Shown: positions 21,745 through 34,250 of the stretch, in pieces
Position numbering within the stretch: position 1 is the first letter of the stretch
Layout of the letters: every line of letters begins with the position of its first letter
Origin: Rhodotorula mucilaginosa
Taxonomy: Eukaryota > Basidiomycota > Microbotryomycetes > Sporidiobolales > Sporidiobolaceae
Assembly: GCA_034406715.1 (NCBI GenBank)
Contig: CP137874.1
Coordinates: forward strand, 868,001-932,000
DNA: 64,000 bases
Reading direction: 5' to 3'
Made by a program: the position numbers and the translations under genes
Notes under the pieces: model-generated
Told to the model about the DNA's origin: nothing
What the model saw: only the letters and a program-made list of their open reading frames with translations
The model's database searches: none

Positions 21745-24404
21745 ATGGGCGCTATGCTACGGAAGAGGTTGGCGTCGGTTCGCCAGCTGGTTTGGTCCGA
21801 GCCTCGAGACCCCGTCGAGCGACGGTTGCTGCGCAAAGCCGACTGGCTCATCTTGCCGTACTTGTGTCTGACGTGAGTGGGCCTCGGTTCAGCTGCGAAA
21901 GAGGTGCTTTGCCGCGAGCTGACACCTTTCCGCACGGACGCAGGTTCTGTGTCAACTGTGCGTCGAAACCTCTCCGACGACTTCTCAAAGTTCTGCTTGA
22001 CTGAAGGCTTGCTCTCTATTTGCATTCGCAGATCTCGACCGTGTCAATTGTGAGCTGCGACCGAACCCGCGTCAAAATCCGTCTCGGGAATGCAGCGAGA
22101 CTAATCCTCGCCTTCTTGCCCGGACAACAGTTATCAATGCATAGTGAGACACGCTTGCTCTGCTTCCTGCGCCGTGAGATCTCGCTGACTCCTCCGACTC
22201 TGTACTCGCAGTGTATCCGGTTTGGGCGTGAGTAGGCGGTCCGAGTGAACTCGGATCGAAGAAACCAGCTGATCTCACATTTCGTGCCGCTGCAGGTCGC
22301 CCTCAAAATGCACGGCGGACAATATAACAAGTGCGTCAACGCTCATGGAACGGCCCCGTTTACCCGGAGCTGATCTTTGCCGTAATCGCAGCGTTCTGGC
22401 CTGCTTCACGACCGGCTACGCGATCGCCATGATTCCGCAAAACCTGCTCATCCTTCGGGTCCGGCCTCGCATCCTGTTTCCCATCAACGGAGGTGAATCA
22501 GAAGTTCGACTTTGTGTGACGTGTACCCCTCTCGCCTCCGACTAAACTGAATAGCCCCTTGCAGTCATCTGGGGCATGTTGACCGCTGTCAGCGCGGCGG
22601 TCACCAAAGTCGAGCACCTCTACGTCATTAAGTTCTTCCAAGTAAGGCCTACATTCCCTCTGTTCCTGCATCCGGTCCGCCTGCTCACTAATAAATTCCG
22701 CGATTCGCGCGCGTACAGGGAATGGCCGAGGCTTCAACCTTTGTCGGAGCGGTGAGTTTCCCAGCACGTATCGCACCGGCTCGCGAATGCTGACTCTAAC
22801 GCGTTCTGTACAGCACTATATCCTCGGCGCATGGTACAAGCCGGAAGAGATTGGCCGCCGCGCCGCCATCTTCTCCATCTCTGGTCAAGCGGCGACGCTC
22901 TTTTCCGGTCCGCTGCAGAGTGCGTTCCGTCGGCTTGTTCACAATCCTCCCGCATGCATCGAAGATTGACGGGGCGGTTTGTCGCAGCCGCTCTATTTCA
23001 CGGCTTGAACGGCAAGCATGGCTTGGAAGGCTGGCAGTGGCTCTTTATCGTTTGCGGAGTCATCAGTGCGTTTGAACACTCTCCTTCCCCTCCTCTCGAC
23101 TCTACGCACTAGCTGCTCACGTCTAATCCAATACCGCTCTTCAGCTGTCCCTATCTGTCTCGCCGGCTTCTTCCTCCTGCCCGACACTCCGGCCACGACG
23201 CAGACTCGCCTACTCTCGGCTGAAGAACGAGCCTACGCCGCGGCGCGCGTCGGCGCTCATTCGCAGCAGGGCAAGTTTGATCGGACCCTGTTCCGTCGAG
23301 TCTTTGCGCGGTGGCACGTCTACGTGTTCTCGCTCCTTTGGTGAGTTTCTCCTTTCCTCGCACGGCGACCAGAACGTTTCGCAAAGACTGAACGGCGATT
23401 TCGTGGGACGTACAGGATCGCGGGCGCAGCGATCGAGTCGTTTGCCGCGTGGGGGATTATGCCGCTCTGGATGCGAGCGCAGAGGACGCCGTTGCGCCGG
23501 CCACTGTACACCATCGACCAACTGAACCACTACCCGCTCGGAACCGCCGGCGTGGCGATTCTTGCCCTCTTCCTTTCGGTGAGAACAGAACTACCTGTCC
23601 TCAGCAGATGTCCAGAGTCTGATAGATGAACTGATTCCGGGTCGGCTGCAGTCTGTATGGACAGATCGGAGAACGCAGGATCGCTTCGCGGTCAACATCG
23701 TTACTGCTTCGGCGGTCCTGGTATCGGCAACCCTGATCCTGTACGGCGGCTTACACCCAGGCGCGTTCTCGCGAGGGGTCTACTTCTTTGCTTTCTATCT
23801 CTCGGGGTACGAGTCCGACTTCTTCTTCCTGATTTTTGTGCGCCCCGGGAAACGGTACTGACCTCGTCGAGTTTTGCGGAGCAGAGTTTCGTTTGCGGGT
23901 CAGGCTAGCAACTTTTCGTGGGTCAACGAACTCCTTGCGCGGGACGAGCAGGCGCGAAGTATCGTCCTCGCCAGCATGAACGGTGCGTCCAGCCGCCATC
24001 GCAACCCGATAAGGTTGTCCTTTTGCTGAACAACCCGTTCCGTCCACCTCCTGCAGTCGCAAGCTACGCGTTCAACGCCTGGGTGCGTCTTGATCTAGCT
24101 TGTATGGCTCTACGATGAGATGGCGCCTGGACAACTGACCCTTTCGTTTGCGTTGTTGCAGTTCCAAGTCGTGTTTTTCAAGGCGTCGTACGCGCCCCAG
24201 TTCCAGCAAGGGTCTTCCCTCATGATCGCCTTCTGCCCGCTCCTCGTCGTCTTTACTTGCATCGCCCGCTACTTGCAGGTGCGGGATCAACGTCGCAGCA
24301 GTGGCGACGCCGTCTCGCCGGAGCTCGGGCTCGTCGACTCGGACGATTGCGAGACGAAGAAGGACGAGGAGCGGGCGGGATCGGCGGCATACACGTGCGG
24401 GTGA
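21745..24404 (+). CDS. MFS permease, anion:cation symporter family (Dal5/allantoate-pantothenate type)
   Basis: Multi-exon gene whose first exons are unusually small: 21745-21872 (128 nt), then 14, 18, 13, 16 and 35 nt (21944-21957, 22032-22049, 22131-22143, 22212-22227, 22296-22330). Joined, they read ADWLILPYLCLTFCVNYLDR then VNFINAYVSGLG, the TM1-loop signature of Dal5-like permeases. Later blocks are GYAIAMIPQNLLI, YVIKFFQGMAEASTFVGAHY, the MFS loop region GAWYKPEEIGRRAA, and GWQWLFIVCGV. About twelve membrane segments are predicted. The family moves allantoate, ureidosuccinate, nicotinate, pantothenate or dipeptides; the substrate here is not deducible. The ATG at 21745 (MGAML) is the first in frame. 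The C-terminal tail is short and charged. Confidence 0.9.
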
Positions 24405-24931
24405 AGAGCGAGGTTGTGTCGCATCATCATCTTGGGGGCGGGATTAACAGGATACGAGGGGGATCGCAATATCGCATGGTTTCTGTTGGCTGTAGCATCA
24501 CGCGCAATGTTTTCGTTGACTCTTTCTCTCACGGGTCTCTCCGGGCGTGGCCATAATTGCGCTACTCTGAGCGTCGAGAGATATGTACGCAGCCCTGCAG
24601 CCTGCCGGCCTGCGCTTGTCGAAAGTCAACTCTGGCCAAGTTGACTTTTGGTCGGCGAGTTTGCTTCCGCGCCCAACGCGTCGAGGCACGGGTTGATGAG
24701 GCGGACAGCTTCGCTTGGCTCTGCCATAGCGCACTGCTGCGATCGAGCGCTAGACGGTCCTGTGCGTAGGCTGTGACAGGCTCTCCCGCGTCTGCTTGCG
24801 CCGCCAGCGCTCGCCACAGCCGGTCGCTCCGACGCCTCGCGCCTTTCAACTCGCCCTCGTCTCCTTCGACTGCGACTGCAACATACGGCGACGCACACTG
24901 TGACGAGGGACCTTTCAGGATTGCGAGTCGA
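24405..24931. other. Intergenic region upstream of the RDH54-like gene
   Basis: These 527 bases contain no recognised gene. The frame of the downstream gene is open for some distance before the ATG at 24932 but lacks an upstream ATG. Confidence 0.5.
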
Positions 24932-27900
24932 ATGGCAGCCGTAGCTGGCGGATCGAGGAAGCGGGCGTACGCGGTGGCATGGCGCAACTTTCAGTCCAAG
25001 AAGAACAAGACCTGGGAGAGGTGCGTTTCCTCCTCTAGCTTGGATTCCGTTCGGCGAGGTGGACGGATCAAGTCACCATGCTGTCGAGTCATGGGCTGCT
25101 ACTGGAAGCCTGCTGGACGAGGACTGACTCTGGATTTTCGTTGGTTGGCGCCATGATTTCGCCGACACAGTGACGGGGTACGTACGCATCCCGGCACAGA
25201 TTAGTCAGAGTACCGCACGCTTGCTGACTGTAGACTTTTGCAGTTCATGCTCGTCGAAGGAACGGGGGTCACTGTCTATTCGGTAGACGGCAAACAGCGC
25301 GTTCCCTTCCCGTTGTTCTTCCTCCTGAACTCCGGAACTGACGCTCCTGTTTACAGTCTCGGAGCGCGAAACCTGAACAAGGCAGTCGCTGAAGGGGATG
25401 AATTTACCATCAATGGCAAGGATGTCCAGGTGCGATCTTGGGCAGAATCGACGGAACGCGACCTTTCCGGGACGAGATTTCCTTACAAGAGCTGGCATCC
25501 CGCAGGTCAGCGACGAGTGTTCCCTCGACGAGTACTACCAAGTCGCGGCACGCAAAGGCGGACAGGTCGACGCATGCCTGACGACGTCGACGCCCGCCAA
25601 AGCGGTGCCAGGTTACTTCGCCAGACCGGGTCAAACCGTCGCATCGGCCGCAAAGGGGACGCCAAGGGCCGCCGCTCCCGCCGCTGCCGTGCACCCGTTC
25701 TCAACGGAGAGACTGGACCGCGCGGAGACACCTGTCTCGGCAAGCAAGAGCTGGTTCCAGCCGGGCGACAAGCTCCAGAAACCTTTCAAGCTGCCCGGCA
25801 GATCGCCCGCGCCGGCGACGCTCTCGAGTGGTGCAGCTCGACACGACTCTCCTGTACCGTCGAGCAAGCTCCGGGAGAGAACGATGCCGGAACAGCGTCA
25901 GCAAGAGCCGCGGAGCGAAAACATCACGGGCGGACCGGGTGGAGGAGGACTCGGCCGCGACAAGGGGAAAGGTCGAGCCTACAGCGTCGACGACGACTTT
26001 GAGGACGTTGAGAATTCGCCACCATCTCTGCGGACCGATCAGCCCCCGATCGCAAAGAAGCCGAGGGTCGAAAGCGCTGGTTCACCTGCCAGTGTTCCTC
26101 CTCGACCGGCGCGACGGTCGGCAGCGGACGCCGCGTTCGACTTTGCCGTCTCCAAGAAGCGAAACGACGACCTCATCCCTGCCGCCACTCGCGATGTCCT
26201 CGCCCGCGCGCCACCGACTCGCACCAGATCTGCTCCCGAGCAAGCGGACAAGTGCGATCGGGCCGCCCGAGTTGAGCCTCTCTTCAGAAGCTCGGCGTCG
26301 CCCGAGAAAAAGAAGAAGAGTACGCTCATGATCGCACATCCGAAGGCGGAAGAGGACGCGTCGGAGGAGGAGGAGGTGGAGGAGGACGAGCTCGGCGATT
26401 GGATGCAGGATATCGAGCTTGACGCGGAGCTCTTTGCGAACGATTCGGCCGAGGAGGAGAAACCACGCGTGGGGGTTGGAGCGAGCACCTTCGCCGACCT
26501 GGACGATGAGGAAATGGGCGGATTGAAGGCGGCTAAAGAGACTGGGGCAGGAGACGCTGTGAGCGCGGCTCGAACAGAAGGGAAACGCACGTACATCGTG
26601 AGTCCCTCTTTCTCTTGTCGGGTTGCAAGCTACCGACGTGACCGCTGACTTCCTTCGAGAGATGAACAGTGTCTATGGTCAGTGCGCGTGTTTGTTGGCC
26701 GGGCGGGAAAAAAGGATGCCTCTTCCTGACCGCATAGCTTCCCCTCGTGCAGGCGCAAAGCGACGACGGCAAAGAAGGCGGATTGGGCCGGCGACGCTCG
26801 CCTCATCGTGAACGGGCAATCTGCGCGGCTCATCGATGAAGCGAACGGCAAGCAGTGCGTTCATGACTCGCCGCGTCCGCGACTTCCAAAGCTCGGCTGA
26901 CGCTGTGGTCTCTCTCACCGTCCAGGCTTGCCGCTTGGACCCTCCGTCCCGACGCCGACTTGTCCTTCGACAAGGTGCACACCTTCTGCGGCTTCCATGT
27001 CGAGGTGCGTTGATGTTGTCTTTCGAAACGGCACTCTAAAAGAAAGGCTCACCGCTTTGCCGCAGATCCAGGATGTAATCGTTGACCGTGCTACCGGCGA
27101 CGCCGTTCCGACCACTTCCTCAAGCACGCGGGCACGCGAGCCGCCACGGGCGGTTCTTCTGCCGCCGCAAACCACCCGCGCGTCGGCGTTTAAGCCACCG
27201 GCACCGGCGAAAGCGGTCAATCCGCTCGCGCGTCAGTTCGCAGCCCGATCTGCTTCGCCGGCGCCCGTACCGTATCCGCCAGCTCGAGACGCTGTGCAAG
27301 CCGCACTGCCGCCCGCTTCCGCTGTCGACTTTTTCAAGAACCCGCGAATGACGGGCAGTCTGAATGGCGTCGATGGCGGCTCGAGCAGAGCCCGCAAGTC
27401 TGGTCCGCTGTTTGATCCCGCTCAGGAAGGCGCATTGGTGATGCTCAGGCCGAATGAGGCGCATCAAGCCGAATACAACAAGCTGTGAGCGCGGATCCTT
27501 CGACGACTGGGCACCGCTTTCTTTCCGACGCGTTGACCACCGTTCTTCACCCAAAAGGAACGCCCCAATCGTCGACGTCGTTGTCGATCCCATCATCAGC
27601 ACAAAGCTGCGCGAGCATCAGCGAATGTGCGTTACTCCTTCGTCGTGTCGGCATCCAGGTTCGCTGATGCTTGACTCGAACGTCGTCTGCAGCGGAGTCG
27701 CATTCTTATACGAGGTGACTCGGGATCCGAGGCCGACTCACATGTGCCATCGGTGCTGATCACGGAGGGTTATTGACGACAGTGCGTCATGGGTATGCGC
27801 TCGTCGGGTCAAGGCTGCATCCTCGCGGACGATATGGGTCTCGGCAAAACCATCCAGTCCATCGCGCTCATCTGGACGCTCCTCAGTGAGTGATGCCGCC

Positions 27901-30812
27901 ATGCCGACGGTCCGAGTTGTCGGAACTGAGTCGTGTTGCCGCGTCGTTTCTGCGACAGAGCAAAGTCCGTACCAGACCGGCACGCAGGGAACGATCAAGC
28001 GAGCGATGATTATCTGTCCGGTTACCCTCATCAAGGTCGGTTTCAGCCCTCCTCGTTCTCCTAGCTCAGACCTCGGGACTGAATGAGACCGCGGGCAGAA
28101 CTGGAGTCAGGAGTTCAAGAAGTGGCTCGGGAAGGATCGCGTGCGAGTCATCGTCGGCGACTCGAAGCAGGCGATCGAGACGTTCATGTACAGCAGGAAC
28201 TATGACGTTATCGTCATCGGTTACGAGAAGGTGTGCTTTTCTACCGTCTTGCCTGCTGTCGCGTCGATATTGACAATTCTTGCGTGCAGGTCCGCGAGCA
28301 CGTCGAGCTGCTGAAAGCGGCACAGCCTCCGATCGGACTTGTCATCTGCGACGAAGGTGCGCTTTTCGAGCAGGATGCGCACCCTCTCTCTCGGAGAAGC
28401 TTACGAGGCTTGTTGTCGTGCAGGACATCGCCTCAAGTCGGACAAGACCAAGACGAGCAAGGCCCTGCAATCGTTGTCGTGCATGCGCCGAGTGATTCTT
28501 TCCGGCACGCCGATTCAGAACAACCTCGGCGAGTTCTACGCGATGCTGGGTGAGTGAGAAACCGTCTACCGCTGTACGCAAGCTTGGATTGTCTCGCTGA
28601 CGCAACGGATGCGGCCAGATTTCGTCAATCCGGGTATCCTCCAGGATGCGGAGTACTTCAAGAAGAGTACGCCTTCGGCACCACGGGTCGTGCTTTCGGA
28701 GACGCACTGATGTCTTTTCTCGCTTGTGCCGATGCAGATTTCGAACGCCCGATCATGGCCGCTCGGCAGCCGGATGCCAGCTCGAAGCAGCGTCAGGAAG
28801 GTGCTGAAGCTCAAGAGACGCTGGCCGCCATCCGGTCTCACTTCGTGCTGCGTCGAGAGAACAGCGTCATTATGCAGCATCTGCCGGCGAAGTGTGCGTG
28901 GTCGTGTCTCTTGCGCGTGTAAGCACGGGTCGCTGATTTCGTCTCGATCGCCTCGCTCGCAGACGAGTACACCGTCTTTATCCGCCCGACGGACCTTCAG
29001 CTGGACGTCTACCGCGAGGCACTCGGCAATTCGGCGATCAAGACGATGCTCGAAGGCTTTGACGTCAAAACCGGAATCTCGCTCCTTCAAACGCTGCTCA
29101 AGCTCGCCACTTCTCCCGGACTGCTGCTGAAGCAGATCAAGGTGCGCCGCTCACAGGCTTTACTGATCCGATTTTGCCTGTCTGACCTGAGTATTCTCCC
29201 GACGATCCGCAGGAGAAAGGTTTTGGTCAACTCGACGAATCCATCATTGATGCGTTCCCGGCCGGAACTGATTCGGCCGACTTTGCTCTCTCCGGTACGT
29301 AAAGCCTGTACTTTATCGACGTTTGATCAATCTAACAGCTCGCGACATTCGCCTTCCTGCAGGCAAGTTCTCGGTGCTCGGAGCCATGCTGGCGGAGCTG
29401 TGGAAGAGTGGAGTCGAAAAGGTCGTCGTGGTGTCGAACTACACCTCCACTTTGGATCTGATCGAGACGCACTGCAAGCGGCAGAAGTATCCGTACTGTC
29501 GCTTGGACGGGTGAGACCCTACGTTTGTACGCGACCTGGGGATCCGGGTCACGGCTGACCTCGACGTTACCGACTCCGCAGCAAAACCCCGCAGCAGGAC
29601 CGAATCCCGATGGTCGATGCTTTCAACCGCGGCCCGCGATCGCGCAATTGTAAGCTTGACGGTTGTGCATTGATCGTGTTTGCGACGGGATTTGACCTCG
29701 TCGTCATCTTTCGCAGTCGTGTTTCTCCTCTCGAGCAAAGGTGGCGGCACGGGCTTGAACAGTAAGTCGGACGAGCTGTTGGCTTATAGTGACTCCTTGG
29801 CTGACTGGTATGTGCCTGTACAGTCATCGGAGCATCCCGCTTGATTCAGCTCGACAGCGACTGGAACCCCTCCAATGACCTGCAAGCCATGGCTCGGTAC
29901 GGTGCCTCCCTCACCAAGACGAAACGGAGACCGCGCTGACTTTCGGTGATCTCACAGGATCCATCGCGAGGGTCAAACGCGTGTCTGCGTCATCTACCGA
30001 TTCCTCACGTCCGGCACAGTCGACGAAGTCATCTACCAGCGTCAGCTGACCAAACTTGCGTTGAGCGGGTCCATCATGGTGCGTCTTTCGCTTGATACGC
30101 TATGGGAACGGTTACTGACAACGGTGCCCGCGCGGTAGGCCGGGGAGGGAACTGGCTCGAGCAGCAAGAGCAAGAACACGTTCACCGCCGATGAGGTTCG
30201 TCAGATTGCTTCCGCCCGGACTCGGCTACAGGCCCGGCTAATGGATGCACACGCACACAGCTCCGAAACCTCTTTACGCTGCACGAGGATGTAGCCTGTC
30301 AGACGCACGACCTCCTCGGGTGCCGGTGCCATCTCGGCGAGCCTGCCGTCGACGAGAACGATGCGGCCGAGTCCGAGTCGAGCGGCGACAACGACGACGC
30401 CGATTCGAGCGAGGACGAATTCGAAGGCGGTTTTGTGCAGGCGTCCCAGTATCGGGACAAAGACTCGGAACGCGCGGTCCGTCTCGCATTCCTCGGCTAC
30501 TTTGCGCTCCGATCGCACGGGGAGTCTGACTCTGGTTCTTTGCTTCTTCAGCTCGCCCGAAAACGTCGCGATCTTTCGATTCTAAAAACCTGGACGCACT
30601 ACAACACTCGCGATCTCGACAGGGTGGACCAGATCGAGGACGTCCTTCTGCTCTCGGTCATCTATGAAGCTCTCGAGCGGGCTCAATCCCACAAGAGCCT
30701 TCCCAAGCTGCAGGAGGCGGATCAGAACCTCGGTGGTGGACAAATCGCCTTTGTATTTGGTCAAAAGGCCGGGGCGCCGGCGCCGACCGCTGTTGTGAGC
30801 GAAAACGAGTAA
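24932..30812 (+). CDS. RDH54: RDH54/RAD54B-type SNF2 DNA translocase with extra N-terminal ZGRF1/Mte1-like domain
   Basis: A many-exon gene of roughly 1,400-1,500 residues. The SNF2/RecA core shows [33 protein letters not shown] (Walker A), VICDEGHRLK (Walker B), [51 protein letters not shown] and a motif VI region [10 protein letters not shown]. The C-terminus ([11 protein letters not shown]) also matches Rdh54. Rdh54/Tid1 works with Rad51 and Dmc1 in recombination and removes Rad51 from duplex DNA. Two related beta-rich modules precede it. The first is residues 13-90 ([17 protein letters not shown] then [19 protein letters not shown]), resembling the ZGRF1/Mte1/Dbl2 DUF2439 domain. The second is [19 protein letters not shown] with FCGFHVE, equivalent to the usual Rdh54 N-terminus. 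A 370-residue disordered linker separates them. Two microexons (7 and 8 nt) are required. Confidence 0.92.
25171..25177 (+). other. 7-nt microexon of the RDH54-like gene
   Basis: Flanked by a GACACAG acceptor and a GTACGT donor. It joins TWE to FMLVEGTG, giving the domain-typical W-x-x-D-G. Preceding exon 24932-25020 (89 nt) plus 7 nt restores phase 0. Confidence 0.75.
26670..26677 (+). other. 8-nt microexon of the RDH54-like gene
   Basis: Flanked by a GAACAG acceptor with an upstream GCTGAC branch site, and by a GTCAGT donor. It encodes CLW at the start of the second W-R-K domain; skipping it breaks the frame. Confidence 0.75.
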
Positions 30813-32222
30813 GGTTTGTTTTTGCTTTGTAGCATGTTTTGTGATCTGTAGCCTGGTTTTGTCGTTTGTTTCCATCATTTGCATCATCCACACACTCGCA
30901 TCTGCAATTGCCTACCAGTCTAAGCTCTTGTGTGGAGAGGAGGCAATTGCAGCAGAATCGTCGCCCGCTCTGGGGCGTGGCGCAACTCAGGCATCGCACA
31001 ACTTCGCCTCGGTCATGCGACGGCAATAGCGACGGTAGAACTCGGAATGAGGACGCTATTCTTCCGGCTCATTTCGGACTGTATGTTCGTCTGTCTCGTT
31101 CTCCTCCCGCAGTTTCCGGGCCGTGCAGAAAAGTTGCCACCGAACTCGACCTTTGGGCTTTCGCCTCGACTTTGAAAACTCTATCGTCTCGGGACATCTT
31201 TGCGGCCTCACAGTAGGGCGAAGGTAGCTGCAAGACTTGATCCTCTCGCCTTTCGGGGCAGATGGGCGGTTTCGATGTACTTGTAGCGTTCGTCAGTCGA
31301 CGAAGCTCGAAGTTTGCGGACCGCATCTTCGTTCTCGGAAGCCGGTACTGCACTCACCCGCAAGCTCCTTCCCCCGGCATTCACAAAGAACTCGGATTGC
31401 GAAACTCAGGCAGCACGGCCATGAGTGGTCTTGCGGGTCAACGACGCTTGCGCTTTGACAAAAGTCGATGTCCGATCTCGGATCGTGTGAGAGCAAGGCT
31501 GGATCTCTTCGGACCTTGGGTTTTCAGGCATTCACGAGGGGCAATGTGCTCTTGTAGGCGCCCCTGCAGCACGCCCGCTCAGCTCCTACATTCACGGGGT
31601 GCTCGATCTTTCGGAAACAGCCATGCTCGAAGCAATTTTCGGACGGGTGCGATCACATATGTTCAGTCGCTTGCATCTCACATTTGTCTACAGAGTGTAC
31701 ATAGAGGAGTGCACTTGCTACGAGGCGCACGAGTCGAATGCATGCATGCGGTCATAGACTAACATCGAGCTCGCGCCAAGCTTGCACGGCGCGCGCTGGC
31801 TCTCGCCGCCCCAATGCGCTCGATTCGCTCTGATCTCCTCCCTCATTCTAGAAAGATAAGACTCCCAAGTTCCACAGCGCGGCGCTCATCCCGCTCGGGT
31901 CCGTGGCAAGTTTTCCGTGTCGTGATTTGACTGATTACGGCTGTCTCAGCGCAGATCGGAGGCTATCTTTGTCGCTCACTCCGCACTCGATCTCTTCGCG
32001 CCAAAATCTCCTCGCGTGGCCACACACGCTGTGTGCCCGCTTCTCTCGGCTAGTTCGGGCAGGTGAGTTCTGTATGACCGGGGCAACGCGCGGCTCACAC
32101 GAGCTGGTCCGCGCGTCGCGCGAGTTGCGCCAACTGCTCTCAGCGTCCGCTCTTTCTGTTCTGCTCCTCGCTACCCTCGTCTTTCCACCGGTTCGCCGCT
32201 TGCATCAAGCCCAGCTCACAAG
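30813..32222. other. 1.4-kb intergenic region, no supported gene
   Basis: Lies between the RDH54-like gene and the nucleoside permease gene. A 166-codon frame from ATG 31262 is present, but its composition is unlike the neighbouring genes and it shows no family motif. The part nearest 32222 is the promoter and leader of the permease gene. Confidence 0.5.
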
Positions 32223-34250
32223 ATGCTGTCTGCACTCAAAGCTGTCGCGGCTATCGCGGCTGCCGGCTCTGTTCTCGCTGCTCCTGCTCCTATCGCCGCC
32301 GGCTCGCTCAGCTCCAGCGGGCATGCGCTCGCCGCTCGCGACCTGATCGTCAAGCCCAAGGTCATGATCATCAGCATGGTACGTCCGGAGCAGTTCTCTG
32401 GCTCAGAGCATGATCCGACGGCGGATCCCGTCCTCCTTTTCGAGGGAGGCATGAGGGACGGGTACGTTACCCAAACAGGCGGCTGACCCGATCATCTCGC
32501 TGTGCGCATACAGTTTACACCGGAACGGCAGGTCTGGCTTGAGCCGATGCAGCTCAACATTGACTACCCCCTCATCGGCGGATCGCCGCTCTTCCCCAAC
32601 ATTTCTTGCGAAGCGAAACGCGACGTTTGCATTGTCACGACCGGAGAAGCCGAGATCAATGCTGCCGCAACGAGTACGTTCACTCTCCCTGTGTGCGATC
32701 CAGGTACTCCAGCTCGGCTTCAAGAGCGGCAATATTGACGGACGGATTCGCTGCAGTCACCGCTCTCACTCTCAGCCGCGACTTTGACTTGACCAACACG
32801 GTAAAGCGTCACCGGAGACAAACCGGGTGACTTTCAGAGCTGAGACAATCGCACCCCTAGTACTTCCTGATCGCTGGAATCGCGGGCGTGAACCCTCACA
32901 TGGGCACTCTCGGATCTGCCGTCTGGGCTCGTTTCAGCGTCCAGTCCGGACTCGCATACGAGCTTGACACTCGCCAGATTCCGTCCAACTGGTCGACCGG
33001 GTACTGGGCTCTCGGAACAAAGGCGCCCGGTCAGCTTCCGAAGGTAAGCGAAACGTAGTTTTTTTGCGCTTTCGTCCATTGTCGACGCGCGGCCACCACT
33101 TCTCGTCTCGCCTTTGATTTTCACCCGCTGACCTACGCTTCTCTGCGTGCAGACGTCGGACTTGTACGGCACCGAGGTCTTTGAACTCAACACAAACTTG
33201 CTCGCCCGCGCCGTCAACATTACTTCGGGTCTCCAGCTCAACGACTCGTCCGTCGCTCAGCAGTACAGGAGCCGCTTCTCGTACGCGCCGGCGAACCAAC
33301 CCCCGACCGTCACGCAGGGCGATGCGTGAGTTTCGATAGCCTTGTACTTGCTGTGGCCGCGAGTGCCAGCCTGACGACCCGTTTCTCGACGCAGTCTCTG
33401 CTCGGACGCGTACTTTGCGGGCAACCTCCTCGCCGAGACCTGGGGCAACTACACGACCTACATGACCAAGGGCGAAGGAAAGTACGCGACCACCGCTCAA
33501 GAGGACAATGCCACGCTCGAGGTCCGTTCTCGATTTTCCGGACTTTGCCTTCCCATGCGCAGTTCCAGCTGACTGAGATATTGTCGTCTCTCTGAATTAC
33601 AGGCTATGGTTCGGGGTGAGGAGCTTTGCATGGTGAAAGCTAAACTGAACCAATATGCTGATTTTTGACCTGCTCGAACATCTACGCAGCTCACAAAGCT
33701 GGCCTCGTCGATTACGGTTCGTTCGCCCGCGTCGCCTATTGCAGGTCTGGCGGCTGACCGGAGCTTTTGCCACCCACGAAACAGCTCGCATCATGCTCCT
33801 CCGCACCGCCTCCGACTTTGACCGCGCGCCGAACGTGACCGTCGACGCCTACACCGCGTTCGAGGCGGAACAGGGCGGCTTTGAGCCGGCGATCCAAAAC
33901 ATCCTCATCACCGGCCGTCCTGTCGTCGAGGAGTGAGTTTCACCTGTATCGCTACTCATTGATGGGAGCTTTGACTGACCGAGTGCGGACTTGCGGCGGC
34001 TACAGCATCCTCAAGAATTGGGACTCGGTTTACTCCGCCGGGATCGCGCCGCAGGCTTCTCTCAATGGCTCGTGCGTCCTTCCTTCTCTCGAGTTTGCTT
34101 CTCGTCTCCCCAGCGCGTGAACTGACAGGCGTGCTTCTAAGGGACAGCTACTACGGCGATGACCTCGGCACTCTCCGGAACGGGACCGCCCAAGCTCGTC
34201 TTCGCATGCGTCGTCGTTCGCAGCTTGCCGCCGCTCCTATCAGTGCATAG
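32223..34250 (+). CDS. Secreted purine nucleoside permease/phosphorylase-like protein (NUP family)
   Basis: Multi-exon gene of about 430 residues. The N-terminus (LSALKAVAAIAAAGSVLAA) is a clear signal peptide. The mature part begins KPKVMIISM and continues VWLEPMQLNIDYPLIGGSPL, CIVTTGEAEINAA, YFLIAGIAGVNPHMGTLGSA, and late blocks NLLAETWGNYTTYMTKGEG and MLLRTASDFDRAP. These are hallmarks of the fungal purine nucleoside permease family (Candida NUP), which has a phosphorylase-like fold and mediates uptake of adenosine and guanosine. Several N-x-S/T sites fit passage through the secretory pathway. The last exon is short and ends in a basic tail. The start is the first ATG and gives the signal peptide directly. 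Confidence 0.9.

Noticed and set aside
31262-31762. 166-codon plus-strand frame starting with ATG in the 1.4-kb intergenic region
   Set aside because: No family motif, no preferred G/C-ending codons and no splice-linked partner exon; probably chance.
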